Source: Paramacrobiotus metropolitanus (Eukaryota; Tardigrada; Eutardigrada; Parachela; Macrobiotidae). Taken from it: 64,000 nucleotides of DNA. Numbering within the stretch: the first letter of the stretch is position 1; each line of letters begins with the position of its first letter. Under the pieces are notes generated by a model, which saw nothing but the letters and a program-made list of their open reading frames with translations, ran no database searches and was not told the DNA's origin. The stretch is taken from assembly GCF_019649055.1 (NCBI RefSeq), contig NW_026570319.1, positions 124,001 through 188,000 on the forward strand, read 5' to 3'. A program made the position numbers and the translations under genes. Shown in pieces: positions 1 to 9,425 of this stretch.

Positions 1-505
1 ACCGTTTAAAGATCTCGATAAAATGTAAGGCTGCTAGTGCTGTTTAGGCTTTAGGAAGCTAAGTGAGTATGTAAACAGTGGGGGCGTTTTAGCCATACTG
101 ACATAAAGTGATCACTATTATCTTCAGTAATTGTTAATTAAACTGCCCGAGGTACATGTGCACTCAGACTTTCCAGCAACATCGGTGGATATCCCTTACC
201 ACGCTACGATGAACGTATATTAACTAACAAAAAGCAAAAACCAGTTAGGAACAAATTAATACGGTCCATGCCGCCTTTGGGTAGAAGTGTTAACACAAAA
301 TAATGGCTCATAATGTTCATGCCTGTCTGGCGAGTTAGTACTGCTGTTGATCGGCAATATTTATTTTGTCATTTTCTCGGTAATAACGCTTCTTGTCCAG
401 AAAAATACAATTACTTTTAAATATAGCTTCTCAAAGCTAATTTCGGGAGCTACATCGATGTTGCCTCCGGCAATTACAGTGCTATGCTATGATTTTATCG
501 TATTG
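1..505. other. Left host flank, no gene seen
   Basis: AT-rich sequence before the Polinton. I see no convincing open frame, RNA gene or repeat structure. It ends at the target duplication of the element. Confidence 0.6.
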
Positions 506-511
506 CTCCTA
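506..511. repeat. Target-site duplication of the Polinton, left copy (CTCCTA)
   Basis: CTCCTA lies directly before the left terminal repeat. The same six bases follow the right terminal repeat at 48774-48779. A 6-bp duplication is the size known for Polinton/Maverick integration, so this fixes both element ends. Confidence 0.93.
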
Positions 512-788
512 TGATGATAAGTGATCATTCTGGCGCCATTGGGCGCCACCCCTGATCCACTGCCCCCCAGAAGCAGTCACCCCCAACTGCCCCTGGAATT
601 AAATAATAAGTTAAAATAAAATAATAAATTATTATTTACAAAATTAAAATAAAACGTCTAAACAAATTAATATTTGAAATATTAATAAGGCCGGCAACCA
701 ACCACCCATGGGCCAAAGTGACGTAGGTCGCTACCTGCGAAGCAGGCGTCAGCCAGCCCGCGGGTGGTCAGGCTGTGCGGTACATATA
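512..788. repeat. Left terminal inverted repeat of the Polinton
   Basis: This stretch matches the reverse complement of 48501-48773. The outer 90 bases or so differ at about one position, whereas the inner part is only roughly three-quarters identical and contains small length differences. The outer part includes two GGCGCC motifs. The inner part contains a short stem, GCGAAGCAGG-like, also seen on the right. Confidence 0.93.
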
Positions 789-1408
789 GCGGTCATAAGT
801 ACTGTACTGTACTTAGTTGTCTGATCTCTGCAGCCTCAAAGAAGTGGGACGCAGTACGTACTGGCTACTCTCGCTGCTGTGCGCTGCATACGTCTACTTA
901 TTCTCTGCTGCTTGTACACGCAGGCTTATGGAAGAAAGAAAGAAAGATTGCAAGCCGTGTGCAAAGTCACAGCTGTATTGCTGGCCGCTGCTTATTTATT
1001 CAGTGTGCTCATTTTCATGTCTTCAGTGGTAGACTGATAAAAAAATACTGCATGTGGAGGAAAAAATGGCCATCTAGCTCAAGTTCTCATGGCTCTTATC
1101 AGCGTAATGAAGCGTAAACAGTGTCTTACAGCAGAGAGAATTTTAGCTGTAATGTCATCATAGTCTTATCTCCTGGTAATTTTTTCTCTTTCGAAAACCG
1201 TCGGCCCAGAGAATGAGAGGAAAAATGAGGTAAGTCGCGATGTTGAAAACTAACTCAACCATCAGTTGATTATTTGCGCATTCAATTGAGTCGTTTGCAT
1301 TTGGAATGATGTTTTGCCAGGCTAGAATACTTGTTAACAGCTCTTATGTGCCATAACTATAATAACTGTATTCATTCTAATTGACCTGTGTGTTTACCGT
1401 GCATAACA
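789..1408. other. Subterminal region, no gene seen
   Basis: About 620 bases between the left TIR and the first gene. Two overlapping open frames exist, but they lack recognisable domains and look like chance. The promoter of the following glycoprotein gene must lie here, but I see no clear TATA box close to its start. Confidence 0.4.
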
Positions 1409-4271
1409 ATGGCAGTGGTTTTTAACCTTGTTATTGCCGGGGCTGTAATGGGTGTAATTACTGTTTGCAGCGTTGCTTACGGACAGTACTATCCCATCGT
1501 CGCTACCAACACCGCCGCCGCCGCCGCTTGTCCATACTTCTGCACTTGTAAGCCTACAATCTGGCAGTGCTCAAGCAGCAGCTCGATGACCTGGCCGTTG
1601 GATAATCAGCCTCATGTAATTGTGAGAGGTGTGAAGATGTTGGACATGACAGGATCGGATGTGAATGTTCTTCCAAATTGGCGGCCTACCCATAATTTCC
1701 CGGATTTGCAACTAATCTTCCTGGTCAACACAATTTTTGACGGTTATCAATGTCGTGAATTGGAGTGCCTGGAGAAACTGGGTCTGAAGATCATCGCTCC
1801 CCGATGCGGAAAAGGTTAATTACCAATAAAAATTTTTTGTAAATAGTTTTCTTGACTCAGAATCGTTTCCCATCGAAATAAGTTTCACGCAGAAAATGTA
1901 TATCCATCCGTAGACAAACGTAACGGCTGCGCGTATGCCCCGTGCTGTCCGTGGTCCAGCCGCCCTACACCAACCGGGTTTCCAACACCCTGGCCTTTGC
2001 CATATCCGCCCAAAGTCTTCACTACCACCCATGCTGGTAAGTAAAGATTCAATCAAACATTATTTTCGATAAAAGGTTCGGATAGTTCTTGTTGTATGTA
2101 TGTAGCTGCCGCTATAACTACAACAACGGCCGGGGCGGTGGCGCCTGCGGCAAGCACAAAAATTGTGCAAGCGACGATTACATCACCTGCCCCTTTATTA
2201 ATTACGGTTAGGCAAGAGAGCAAAAGCAGTAGCAGCAGCAGTAGCAGCACCAGCAGCAGCAGCACCACCACCACGACAGAATCGGCAATTACGTCGAGTG
2301 ATGATAGCGCATACGTTGTTTCTCCTGTCTTGACCGATGCTGCTACGGCCCTGATAGATCCCACCACCATAAAAATTTCGAATTTATCGTCAACTTTATC
2401 TATGCTGTTGTCTCCACGTGCAGACATTCGTTTTGAAATAATTAATATCCACCCTTCCTCCGTCCCATTGTCCACGGAAATAGAAAATGAAATGGACACC
2501 AGCAGCATCAGCACTAGCGCGCCTGTTGCTACCACATATCAGGTGATAAACAGTTTCCCCGACGACAGCACCACGGTTCATACCCAAGTTACTGAAACCT
2601 TTATGGATGAAGGGGATAGTAGCGGGGGAGTTGGTGGCGCTGATCGGAAGGATTATGGCAGCGATCGTTCATCTGCCCCCCCGTTTTCCTCGGAAAACAA
2701 TATATCTTCAACGAGAAGCTACATACCCGATATTTTCACCACCGCTACCGCTGCTGTATTTGACCACGAGTTATCAGCGGCCATCACCACCACCACCACC
2801 ACCATCAGCACCAATTCCGTCTCTGTTATCAAATACGTTGCTGAGTCGTCGTCGTCGTCATCGACGACGACACCCGCGGCACCCGCGTCGACATTGGCGA
2901 CGGTGAACCAAACGGGAGACAATTCAAGCGTAGCAGATGTATTAATTTTGATCAGTATTGACAGCAGCGATGTAAACATATCCGGAACAGATAACAACAT
3001 GTCTAACCACTCTTACCTTCTTGAGGAGGAGGTCGTTCACCCGACTCTGCAGCTACAGCCATGTCAACCATGTCCACCGTGCTTTTTAGGTAGTAGCAGT
3101 GGCAACGACAACGATGACGACGACAACAACTACAACAACAACAAAGCCAGCCACAGCAGCAGCAGCAGCAGTGCGCCACTTTTGGATACTAGCGGAATAA
3201 TCGGGATCGCTGTGGCAATTGTCCTGCTCGTCCTGGCTATCCTGGGATGTGCGGCATCACGCTACAATTTATTTCAGCGCTGCATGGCACGGCTGCACGC
3301 ACACAGGACTGTCGATCTTTTTGCGGTTCGAATTCCCAGAACTCCATCCGCTCCGCCACATCCCTTTGGTGGCCCTGGCAACGGCCGCCAACCGCCGCGC
3401 TCATCGCGCCCATCAACATTCTTGGGATTCCATAACTCTAACGCTAATCTAAGAGGTCCCTGGCCGCCAGGATCCGCTGCAACAACAGCTCCGCCTCATC
3501 ATCCACCTCGTCCAAATGACGGTAAGTATGCGTGCATGTGGCACGCCAGCCGTGCTTTTGTGTTGCGTGTCTTTTTAGTTGATAATCATAAACAGCGCTT
3601 ACAGACGTTACCGGGTTTGACGGCATTAACACCGCTGACCCTAACCAGGAGTGGGAAAATGTGAATTTGCGACTCGACAACAGTATTAATCGTCTAGGCG
3701 AAAGAGTTAGTGTCATGCGGGCAGCTTTGTCTCGCGGAGAACAACAGCAGCCGCCGCCACAACTACCGCACCAGCAGCCGGGGAATTTTTCCCTGGAAAG
3801 CGTTTCTGGAAGCAACCCACCATCAGATTCCTCTTATCACAGCGCCATCGACCCGGAGCGATACAACAACACAGGTATCACCACAGTGTTGCTTGATTAA
3901 TTGTGTTAAACAGTTGTGTGATTTGTGTGGTAATGATATCTGTAGACCGGGAAGCTGTTAACGATAGTATGGCCCATTTCGTGGAGAATATGGATGAACG
4001 GACCAGAAGACTGTCTGCTGTGTGGAGCCGAAGCGTGACGGACCCAGCCTTTCCCGCCCATATGGCCGCCTTCTCGACCAGTATTCTGTATGATACTGTT
4101 GCAAGTGGACCGGAAGGAGAGCGTCAGATGGCTGATGGAATTCGAGCGTGGCGCGAAATGGACTTGGAAGTTCGGGCACAGGGTGGTCCAAGCGATGAAT
4201 TTGAAGCGCAGCGTGAAGAATTCAAACGTCGCCGCGAGCGTTTCAAGCGACTTCGGCGTCAGACACAGTAA
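1409..4271 (+). CDS. Spliced mucin-like type I membrane glycoprotein (Polinton cargo)
   Basis: The gene looks split into about five exons: roughly 1409-1815, 1907-2036, 2106-3520, 3605-3875 and 3946-4271. The intron borders are GT-AG, and reading phase is kept at the junctions checked. The start ATG at 1409 has a good context (AACAATGG). It encodes a signal peptide, then a Cys-rich domain (CPYFCTC near its start, ending in a CREL...C...RC pattern) that resembles an LRR N-terminal cap with one repeat. Next comes a very long Ser/Thr-rich region with poly-Ser and poly-Thr tracts, probably heavily O-glycosylated. A single membrane helix follows near 3200-3265 (IIGIAVAIVLLVLAILGCAA), then a Pro-rich and finally a highly charged cytoplasmic tail. 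I do not recognise the family. It could be a captured host surface protein or an attachment protein. Introns are unusual for Polinton core genes and favour host origin. Confidence 0.62.
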
Positions 4272-4684
4272 TTCGATCATCGGTTGCGTTTCCTTGATTG
4301 ATACATTGTATGTATATATCTATACCCACACAATTCTGTATTTTAATACCCAGAACTAAGGTTTTGAAATTCGTTACGCAATTGCTTCTTAGTTGATCTT
4401 TTGTTATATGGCTGCATAATGTTGGAGCTTTTTTGTTTCGACAATTCCTGTTATTTCCTATGCTGGATCACTTACGTTTACATTATGTTCCCGGGATGGC
4501 AAATTTGTACAGTCACTTTTTTTATTTCTTGGATGTTTCATTGGTTGAACAACAAAACATTTCCTTCGTTGTTAACAAAAGGCGGCTTATCAACTAAACT
4601 TCCACGCATATGCCCAGTTTGAATTCGTTAACAGATTCGAATCATCGTTGTCGCAACACGGCCGTTCCGTAAGTCAACCTCGTT
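4272..4684. other. Intergenic, nothing recognised
   Basis: AT-rich sequence after the glycoprotein stop. It probably holds the 3' end of that transcript and of the convergent minus-strand unit. No supported gene. Confidence 0.4.
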
Positions 4685-5070
4685 TCACACACGCTTGCAA
4701 ACAAACGTATTAGCCTGACATGCTAAGCAAATCATGCATAATTTCCCATTTTTTCGTACAATGACAGTCGAGCAGCTTCTGCAATGCTGGCACTGAACAA
4801 ATTGATTGAAGTAGTTCTTTATAACCTGGAAGATATGCCGAAGATTGAAGTGGCGGTAAAGTTCCAGGTAGTTGTATTTCTGGTAAACATCATGAGAAAA
4901 TCCTCGTGGCAGATCCACCTCTGTTCCGGTGCGTTTAATGGCTGTTGTTCGCAAAGCGTTTTGAAAATAGGTGTCCAGAGGAATGAGGCTTTATTCCATG
5001 AGGTTTTGGAATTGGTAAAAGTTTACTACGCGTGTGATGTTAATCATCGTGTAGCGGTAGCGTAGAATGG
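4685..5070 (-). CDS. Cys-rich zinc-ribbon-like protein, unknown
   Basis: The minus-strand frame ends in a cluster of cysteines (CQHCRSC, then CMICLAC, then a last Cys) spaced like a zinc-binding module. The part before it is rich in Tyr, Phe and basic residues (for example FSHDVYQKYNYLELYRHF). It lies downstream of the dsRBD unit on the same strand and could belong to the same transcript. I do not recognise a family. The gene may be incomplete. Confidence 0.3.
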
Positions 5071-5083
5071 GCTTGGGAAGAGG

Positions 5084-5422
5084 CTATATAAAAACAGAAC
5101 GCCATAAGTAACTGAAAAATTTGATATTGAGGATGTCGATAAGGCTTACCAGGATTATGGAGCACGTCTTGGTGCACAGCTGCAGCTCGTTCCGTATCTG
5201 GCCGGTGTCGAGATATCCAGTGTACTTTTCGCTGCTCCCTGCATCGGGGTGCTTTGGCGGAGTGAAATAGCTGCCGTCATTGTTGTTGTTGTCGGAAGAT
5301 GGTTCATTAGTATCCGAAGGTGAAGGGGGTGAATTATATGGCGAACGATATCGGTCAATCATACTGGGTCGGAAGCTAAATCTTTGCCGCCCGTTTGTCC
5401 TACTGTTATAACCACTGCTCAT
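5084..5422 (-). CDS. Small Ser/Asn/Pro-rich protein of unknown function
   Basis: A 112-residue frame whose ATG overlaps the stop codon of the dsRBD gene by four bases (ATGA). The N-terminal half is low complexity, rich in Ser, Pro, Asn and Arg (PPSPSDTNEPSSDNNNNDG). The C-terminal part is hydrophobic (IILVSLIDILNIKFFSYLW) and could be a membrane anchor. The tight overlap suggests it is read from the same message as the dsRBD protein, by reinitiation or by splicing. No family recognised. Confidence 0.4.
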   Translation of the reverse strand: MSSGYNSRTNGRQRFSFRPSMIDRYRSPYNSPPSPSDTNEPSSDNNNNDGSYFTPPKHPDAGSSEKYTGYLDTGQIRNELQLCTKTCSIILVSLIDILNIKFFSYLWRSVFI

Positions 5423-6150
5423 GGTGATGCCGGCGCCGTCGTCGTCGTCGGTGTCGTTGTCGATGTCGTCGCTGCCTTGGAAACAGAGGCGATGCGGGGT
5501 GGAGAATCCAAGATTTCTAATAAAAGTCGAATATAATGTACCAGTAGTTTCCGAGCAAGTAGCCTAGCAGCATCCGCTTTTGCCAGGTGTGTTGTTGGTC
5601 CGCTCCCTATTATAAAGATATCTTCGTTGGCAATTGCTGCCTGATAATTCCAGTTGTTCGCGTCGATGGACGGAAGTCGGCGGTATTCCAAATCAAAACC
5701 GAGTATGTTTGCTAGGCTTTCCGCGAGTGCCTGATAAGGCGGTTGTTTTCTCGGGGCGAGAGAGAGGGATGGATCTGGCGTAGGCGCTGATTTACTGGTA
5801 GTAGTTGTGATGGTAGTGGTGTTAGTGGATGTGGATCCTGATTGTTGCTGCCTTCTTTCGCTTTCCAACACTTCCAAGAGTTTGGTATGGTAATTCCGCA
5901 ATAAAATAGCAAGTAATTTTTTAGCCGCGTCCTGTTTGGCTGTCGCTGTTGACTTTCCAACACCTATTGCAAAAATGTGTTCAGCCAAAATGCCGGCTTG
6001 GTGTTTGCAGCAAAACGGTTCGTTAACTTTCTTAGGAACACTCTTGTAGTCAATTTTAAAAGATAAAAGTTTCCCGATAGAACTGACAATAGTTGTAAAG
6101 AAGCGGCGCACCATTCCGAAAAATCCGCAAAACTGCACTGACTGCAGCAT
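5419..6150 (-). CDS. Protein with two double-stranded RNA-binding domains, probable RNAi or dsRNA-sensing suppressor
   Basis: The 243-residue product has two dsRBD-like regions. The first, about residues 30-90, ends with the typical basic helix pattern GVGKSTATAKQDAAKKLLAIL-like (F.IGVGKS..TAKQDAAK). The second, about 135-200, has GSGPTTHLAKADAARLLA. A Thr/Ser-rich linker joins them and another closes the C terminus. Family knowledge: dsRBD proteins bind dsRNA without sequence preference. Cellular members (TRBP, Loquacious, R2D2) partner Dicer, and viral members such as vaccinia E3 hide dsRNA. In a mobile virus-like element, suppression of RNA interference is the natural inference. A TATA-like run lies about 25-40 bases upstream. 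The frame looks whole. Confidence 0.75.
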   Translation of the reverse strand: MLQSVQFCGFFGMVRRFFTTIVSSIGKLLSFKIDYKSVPKKVNEPFCCKHQAGILAEHIFAIGVGKSTATAKQDAAKKLLAILLRNYHTKLLEVLESERRQQQSGSTSTNTTTITTTTSKSAPTPDPSLSLAPRKQPPYQALAESLANILGFDLEYRRLPSIDANNWNYQAAIANEDIFIIGSGPTTHLAKADAARLLARKLLVHYIRLLLEILDSPPRIASVSKAATTSTTTPTTTTAPASP

Positions 6151-6173
6151 CGAATTACGCCGGGTGATAGCTA

Positions 6174-6190
6174 TTATATATTATACGGCT
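6174..6190 (-). promoter_or_regulatory. TATA-like run upstream of the dsRBD gene
   Basis: Read on the minus strand, the sequence is TATAATATATAAT, 25-40 bases before the first ATG of the dsRBD gene. Its position suits a core promoter with a very short leader, or a start at a later ATG. Confidence 0.4.
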
Positions 6191-6386
6191 TGCATATCGG
6201 ATCTGCTTAGTTGCAATGCTCACATGCCGTGCTGATTCTAGCCGCATCAGCCCCCTGGATCGATGGGGCCGGGTCTGTGCGATAGTTGCCCATGCGCCTC
6301 ACCCCCTGTTGTGAGACGTCCAGCGGAGTATAAGTCACAGGATGTCACCACAACTGTTTTGTGTGTTCAGCGTGTTTATCACCCTG

Positions 6387-6394
6387 TATAAAAG
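6387..6394 (+). promoter_or_regulatory. TATA box (TATAAAAG) for the integrase unit
   Basis: A perfect TATAAAAG lies on the plus strand between the divergent dsRBD and integrase genes. The integrase coding region begins about 190 bases downstream, leaving room for a leader. Confidence 0.5.
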
Positions 6395-6577
6395 CTGTGC
6401 ACAAAGACAAAGAATGACGTGTGAATAACAACTTGGCTTTTCGAGATTTCTGACAACCTTCTGCTCGTAAGCGGATGCGAAATCGAATTATATCCCTGAT
6501 CATAAATTGTTGTGTAATCAGGAAAGGCCCCCCTCCCCGCATGACTATAGATTATTTGCTGGCTGTGGAGCTGATTA

Positions 6578-7783
6578 TTGTTTTTGATACGTGGAATTAT
6601 TCAGAGAGGCTCTGCTGCTACCGCTTCCGCTTCCGCTGTTGCTAAGAAACACAAAACCCGGCAAAAAGGTAAGAAAGCTGCAATGGCGCGAAAAAAGTTA
6701 TTACCAGCAACCGCCACTGAAAGTCGGCGAAAAGCTTCCTTTCTTAAATCGCTCTATACTGATATTACGTCACCGGGGTATTTGGGTGGAACGATGACTC
6801 TATACCGGCTTGCTAAAGAGGCAGAGAAAGCTAAGCACTTGACGGTAACCCTACAGGACGTCAAGGATTTTCTTTCTGAGCAAAAGACTCATACGTTGCA
6901 CAGGCCTACCCGAATTAAATTTAAGAAATTGAAAAATTTTTGCGTTGGCGTGGATAACGTTTGGCATGGTGACCTGGTGGAGCTGCAGAAAGTTAAAAAA
7001 TTTAATGAAAAGTTCCGTTACATTCTAACGACAGTAGACTGCGTCAGTCGTTTTGCTACATCGTACCCGCTGGTCAACAAATCGGGTGAGACTGTTTCGA
7101 AAGCGCTGGATATAATTTTTCAAAAGCGGCGGCCCGTTGTTTTTGGTGAGAATGAATAACGAGACTGAACAGCACACGCTATCCTAAATATAAAGAAAGC
7201 TTTTGTAAATTTAACTGTTTTAGTTACTGATGCGGGAAAAGAGTTCATCAATGAAAAAGCAAAATCCGTATACGACAAACACGGCATACGCCACCAAATA
7301 TCGTCTTCAAGATTTAAAGCCGCGCTAGCGGAGCGTTTCAATCGAACTCTTAAAACGACATTATTCCGTCATTTTACGTTCACGAAGAGTTCAAATTGGT
7401 TTTCAGCGTTGCAAAATATTATTCAAAAATATAATGGAAGCGTACATAGTGCTGTGAAAATGAAGCCGGGAGAAATCACGGTCAGCAATCAATCGCAGTT
7501 ATTTATACTGGGCCAGGAAAAGCGGTTTATTAAGTTGCAGAAGGCAGCGTTTAAAGTTGGTGACAGAGTCCGGATTGCACTTAAGAAATCAACATTCAGC
7601 AAGGGATACACTCAAACGTTCTCCGATGAAATTTTTCAAATTTCCGAAATTTTGTTTGGGCCGGTGATAACGTATCGTCTGCAGACGCTCGATCGCGTAC
7701 CGAAAACTCTCTTGGAAGGCAATCGGCCACTGCAGTTTTATAAGGAAGATATTTCCAGAGTTGGGTCAGGAAGAATTAAATGA
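6578..7783 (+). CDS. Polinton integrase (retroviral-type rve fold), interrupted
   Basis: Family: DDE integrase of Polintons, which joins the element ends to target DNA and creates the 6-bp duplication. The N-terminal part is basic and poorly conserved. The core shows VWHGDLVEL and YILTTVDCVSRFA (first catalytic Asp region), then VTDAGKEF (second Asp) and AERFNRTLK with the catalytic Glu. The C-terminal part carries a motif typical of Polinton integrases, FKVGDRVRIALKKSTFSKGY followed by FSDEIFQISEI. The part is broken. Confidence 0.85.
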
Positions 7784-7859
7784 AATTCTGAAAATGTATG
7801 ATCAGTCAGTTGTGAACCTTTCATATTTATAAGATAAACCTGTCATTTTGTAGGAAACC

Positions 7860-8753
7860 ATGATGGAGGGAGGATTTTATACCGTACTGCATAGCGGAGC
7901 TTCCGTGGCTTATGGCTCACTGACATGCGCAACACCGCCACAATTTTCCAATAAACAACAACTACCGATTTTATCCTACTACGAACAGCAAGTGCCTTGG
8001 GAGGTTGCCCTGGTTAGAGCGTTCACTTCAGCAGAGCTCAGCACCATCCCACCTGAGCATCGGCAGCTGACAGTCTGCGTAAACAGTGCTGACAGCCAAC
8101 TTTATTTAGATGCCTACCTTGCGGAGGCCGAATTCGACAAATCGCCGCGTGACTTCGTTGCTGCCGTCTCAAAGGCAGTCCAGATGATGGTCACCAATAT
8201 GGCTGGAGTAATTGCGCCTTTAATTTTGCTGCAAGAAGGAAAGTTGCACTGGCTGAGTCAGAACGGGCAGGTGCAAATTGTCAATAGAGGTAACCTGCTG
8301 TCGGTGGTACTGGGTCTGCTCTACGATGACGATGCCGGCGTAATGCGTCAAGAAGTGGCGGCAAGCGCATATTTTCACGATCAAAACTTCCAAAAATATG
8401 GAGACACTCGGCTCATTCGAAATCGTCTGCCGGTGGACACGCAGCGGGGGCGCAAGCAGGCCATTATCTGCATGAATCAAATAGTATCTTTTGCCTTCGG
8501 AAATCGGACGGAAAATATTCTCGCGGTAGCCAGTGTCGATGATTTGAAGAAAGGTTATGAACCAAAAAGTCGCATGTATGTCCCCGTCAAAAACTGGTTC
8601 TACAAGTCCAATCCCACTGTTACCATCCAATCAGACTGGAAAATGCCTTGGAATGAAAATGCTCTAGGAGAAACCACTCTGACGCTCCATTATCGAAAAT
8701 GCCAATCCAATAATGGGAGAGCGGAAAAATCGGAGACTTCTTTTCGTGAGTGA
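7860..8753 (+). CDS. Polinton structural-type protein with WEVAL motif
   Basis: A 297-residue frame follows the integrase directly. The N terminus reads FYTVLHSGAS, then PQFSNKQQLPILSYYEQQVPWEVALV-like text with the conserved core WEVAL. This pattern (FY.TL.S..S ... F.N ... WEVAL) is known to me from uncharacterised Polinton proteins encoded next to the capsid genes in many animals. A role in the particle (minor capsid or penton-like) is an inference from position. The C-terminal two-thirds has no motif I know. The frame looks whole over the stretch seen. Confidence 0.6.
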   Translation: MMEGGFYTVLHSGASVAYGSLTCATPPQFSNKQQLPILSYYEQQVPWEVALVRAFTSAELSTIPPEHRQLTVCVNSADSQLYLDAYLAEAEFDKSPRDFVAAVSKAVQMMVTNMAGVIAPLILLQEGKLHWLSQNGQVQIVNRGNLLSVVLGLLYDDDAGVMRQEVAASAYFHDQNFQKYGDTRLIRNRLPVDTQRGRKQAIICMNQIVSFAFGNRTENILAVASVDDLKKGYEPKSRMYVPVKNWFYKSNPTVTIQSDWKMPWNENALGETTLTLHYRKCQSNNGRAEKSETSFRE

Positions 8754-8916
8754 GTAGTTCTGCGGTTTTGCTAATTTGTAACCAGCAGCGTTTTTTGTGA
8801 AACGAATGTGTGTTGCGTATTTCTTGGAACGTGAAAAGCGAAAACGTTAGTGTTTGTCTGATTGTTTGTGGATCTGCTTGATGTTTAACGGAAAAGAGCG
8901 TTGTTGCACCGCCGAC

Positions 8917-8925
8917 TATAAAAAG
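8917..8925 (+). promoter_or_regulatory. TATA box (TATAAAAAG) for the basic protein/capsid unit
   Basis: TATAAAAAG is followed about 30 bases later by an initiator-like TTCAGTCTG near 8949. It precedes the small basic protein and the major capsid protein. Confidence 0.5.
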
Positions 8926-8955
8926 AAGAAGACCTAACCATTCAGCATTCAGTCT

Positions 8956-9243
8956 GTGCTAGTAGTTTGTGTTATTCCCTTAAAAACGGCTCGCTATCGG
9001 AGAAAAACAAGTGGGAAAAGAAGAAGAAGGAGAGGGCGCATAATTAAACGAACAATTGTCCAATCAACGGCTGTAATTGGGCGAGGGCCGATATTTGGCA
9101 CGAGAAAAGACGACGAGGGCGAGGCCGACGTAGGCGAAGACGTACTTTCCGAACCGGATTATTTCAAAAGGTCACAAAGGAAAAAGTCTAGTCTAGTTCA
9201 CACGCACGCACACGCACGCAAACAGTTGGAATGGCTACCCTAA
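8956..9243 (+). CDS. Small very basic protein, core-protein-like
   Basis: About 95 residues with an Arg/Lys cluster (RRKTSGKRRRRRGRIIKR) near the N terminus and an acidic middle. It lies between the structural protein and the capsid gene. Basic DNA-binding core proteins of this size and position are known in adenoviruses, and similar small proteins occur in adinto-like Polintons. That assignment is inference from composition and order only. The frame may extend into the following region. Confidence 0.4.
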   Translation: MLVVCVIPLKTARYRRKTSGKRRRRRGRIIKRTIVQSTAVIGRGPIFGTRKDDEGEADVGEDVLSEPDYFKRSQRKKSSLVHTHAHARKQLEWLP

Positions 9244-9425
9244 AAAAACCAGTATACAATCGAGAAGTTTCCAGACGAGCTTCAGCTGTTTGATCCACCC
9301 GTATCACAATCTTCAGTAGAATCGTATCATTATACGGATGTCATGCCACTGAATCAAATTGTAAACAACACTGACGTTATTGAATTCTCATTCCTGCAAC
9401 TGAATATTACTTAGACCTGTCAGAT

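Noticed and set aside
817-1117. Two overlapping plus-strand open frames after the left TIR
   Set aside because: No domain, no conserved composition, and non-ATG starts. They look like chance frames.
2053-2587. Minus-strand Val/Leu-rich frame opposite the glycoprotein
   Set aside because: It is the complement of poly-Ser/Thr codons. The plus-strand frame is longer and fits the splice structure.
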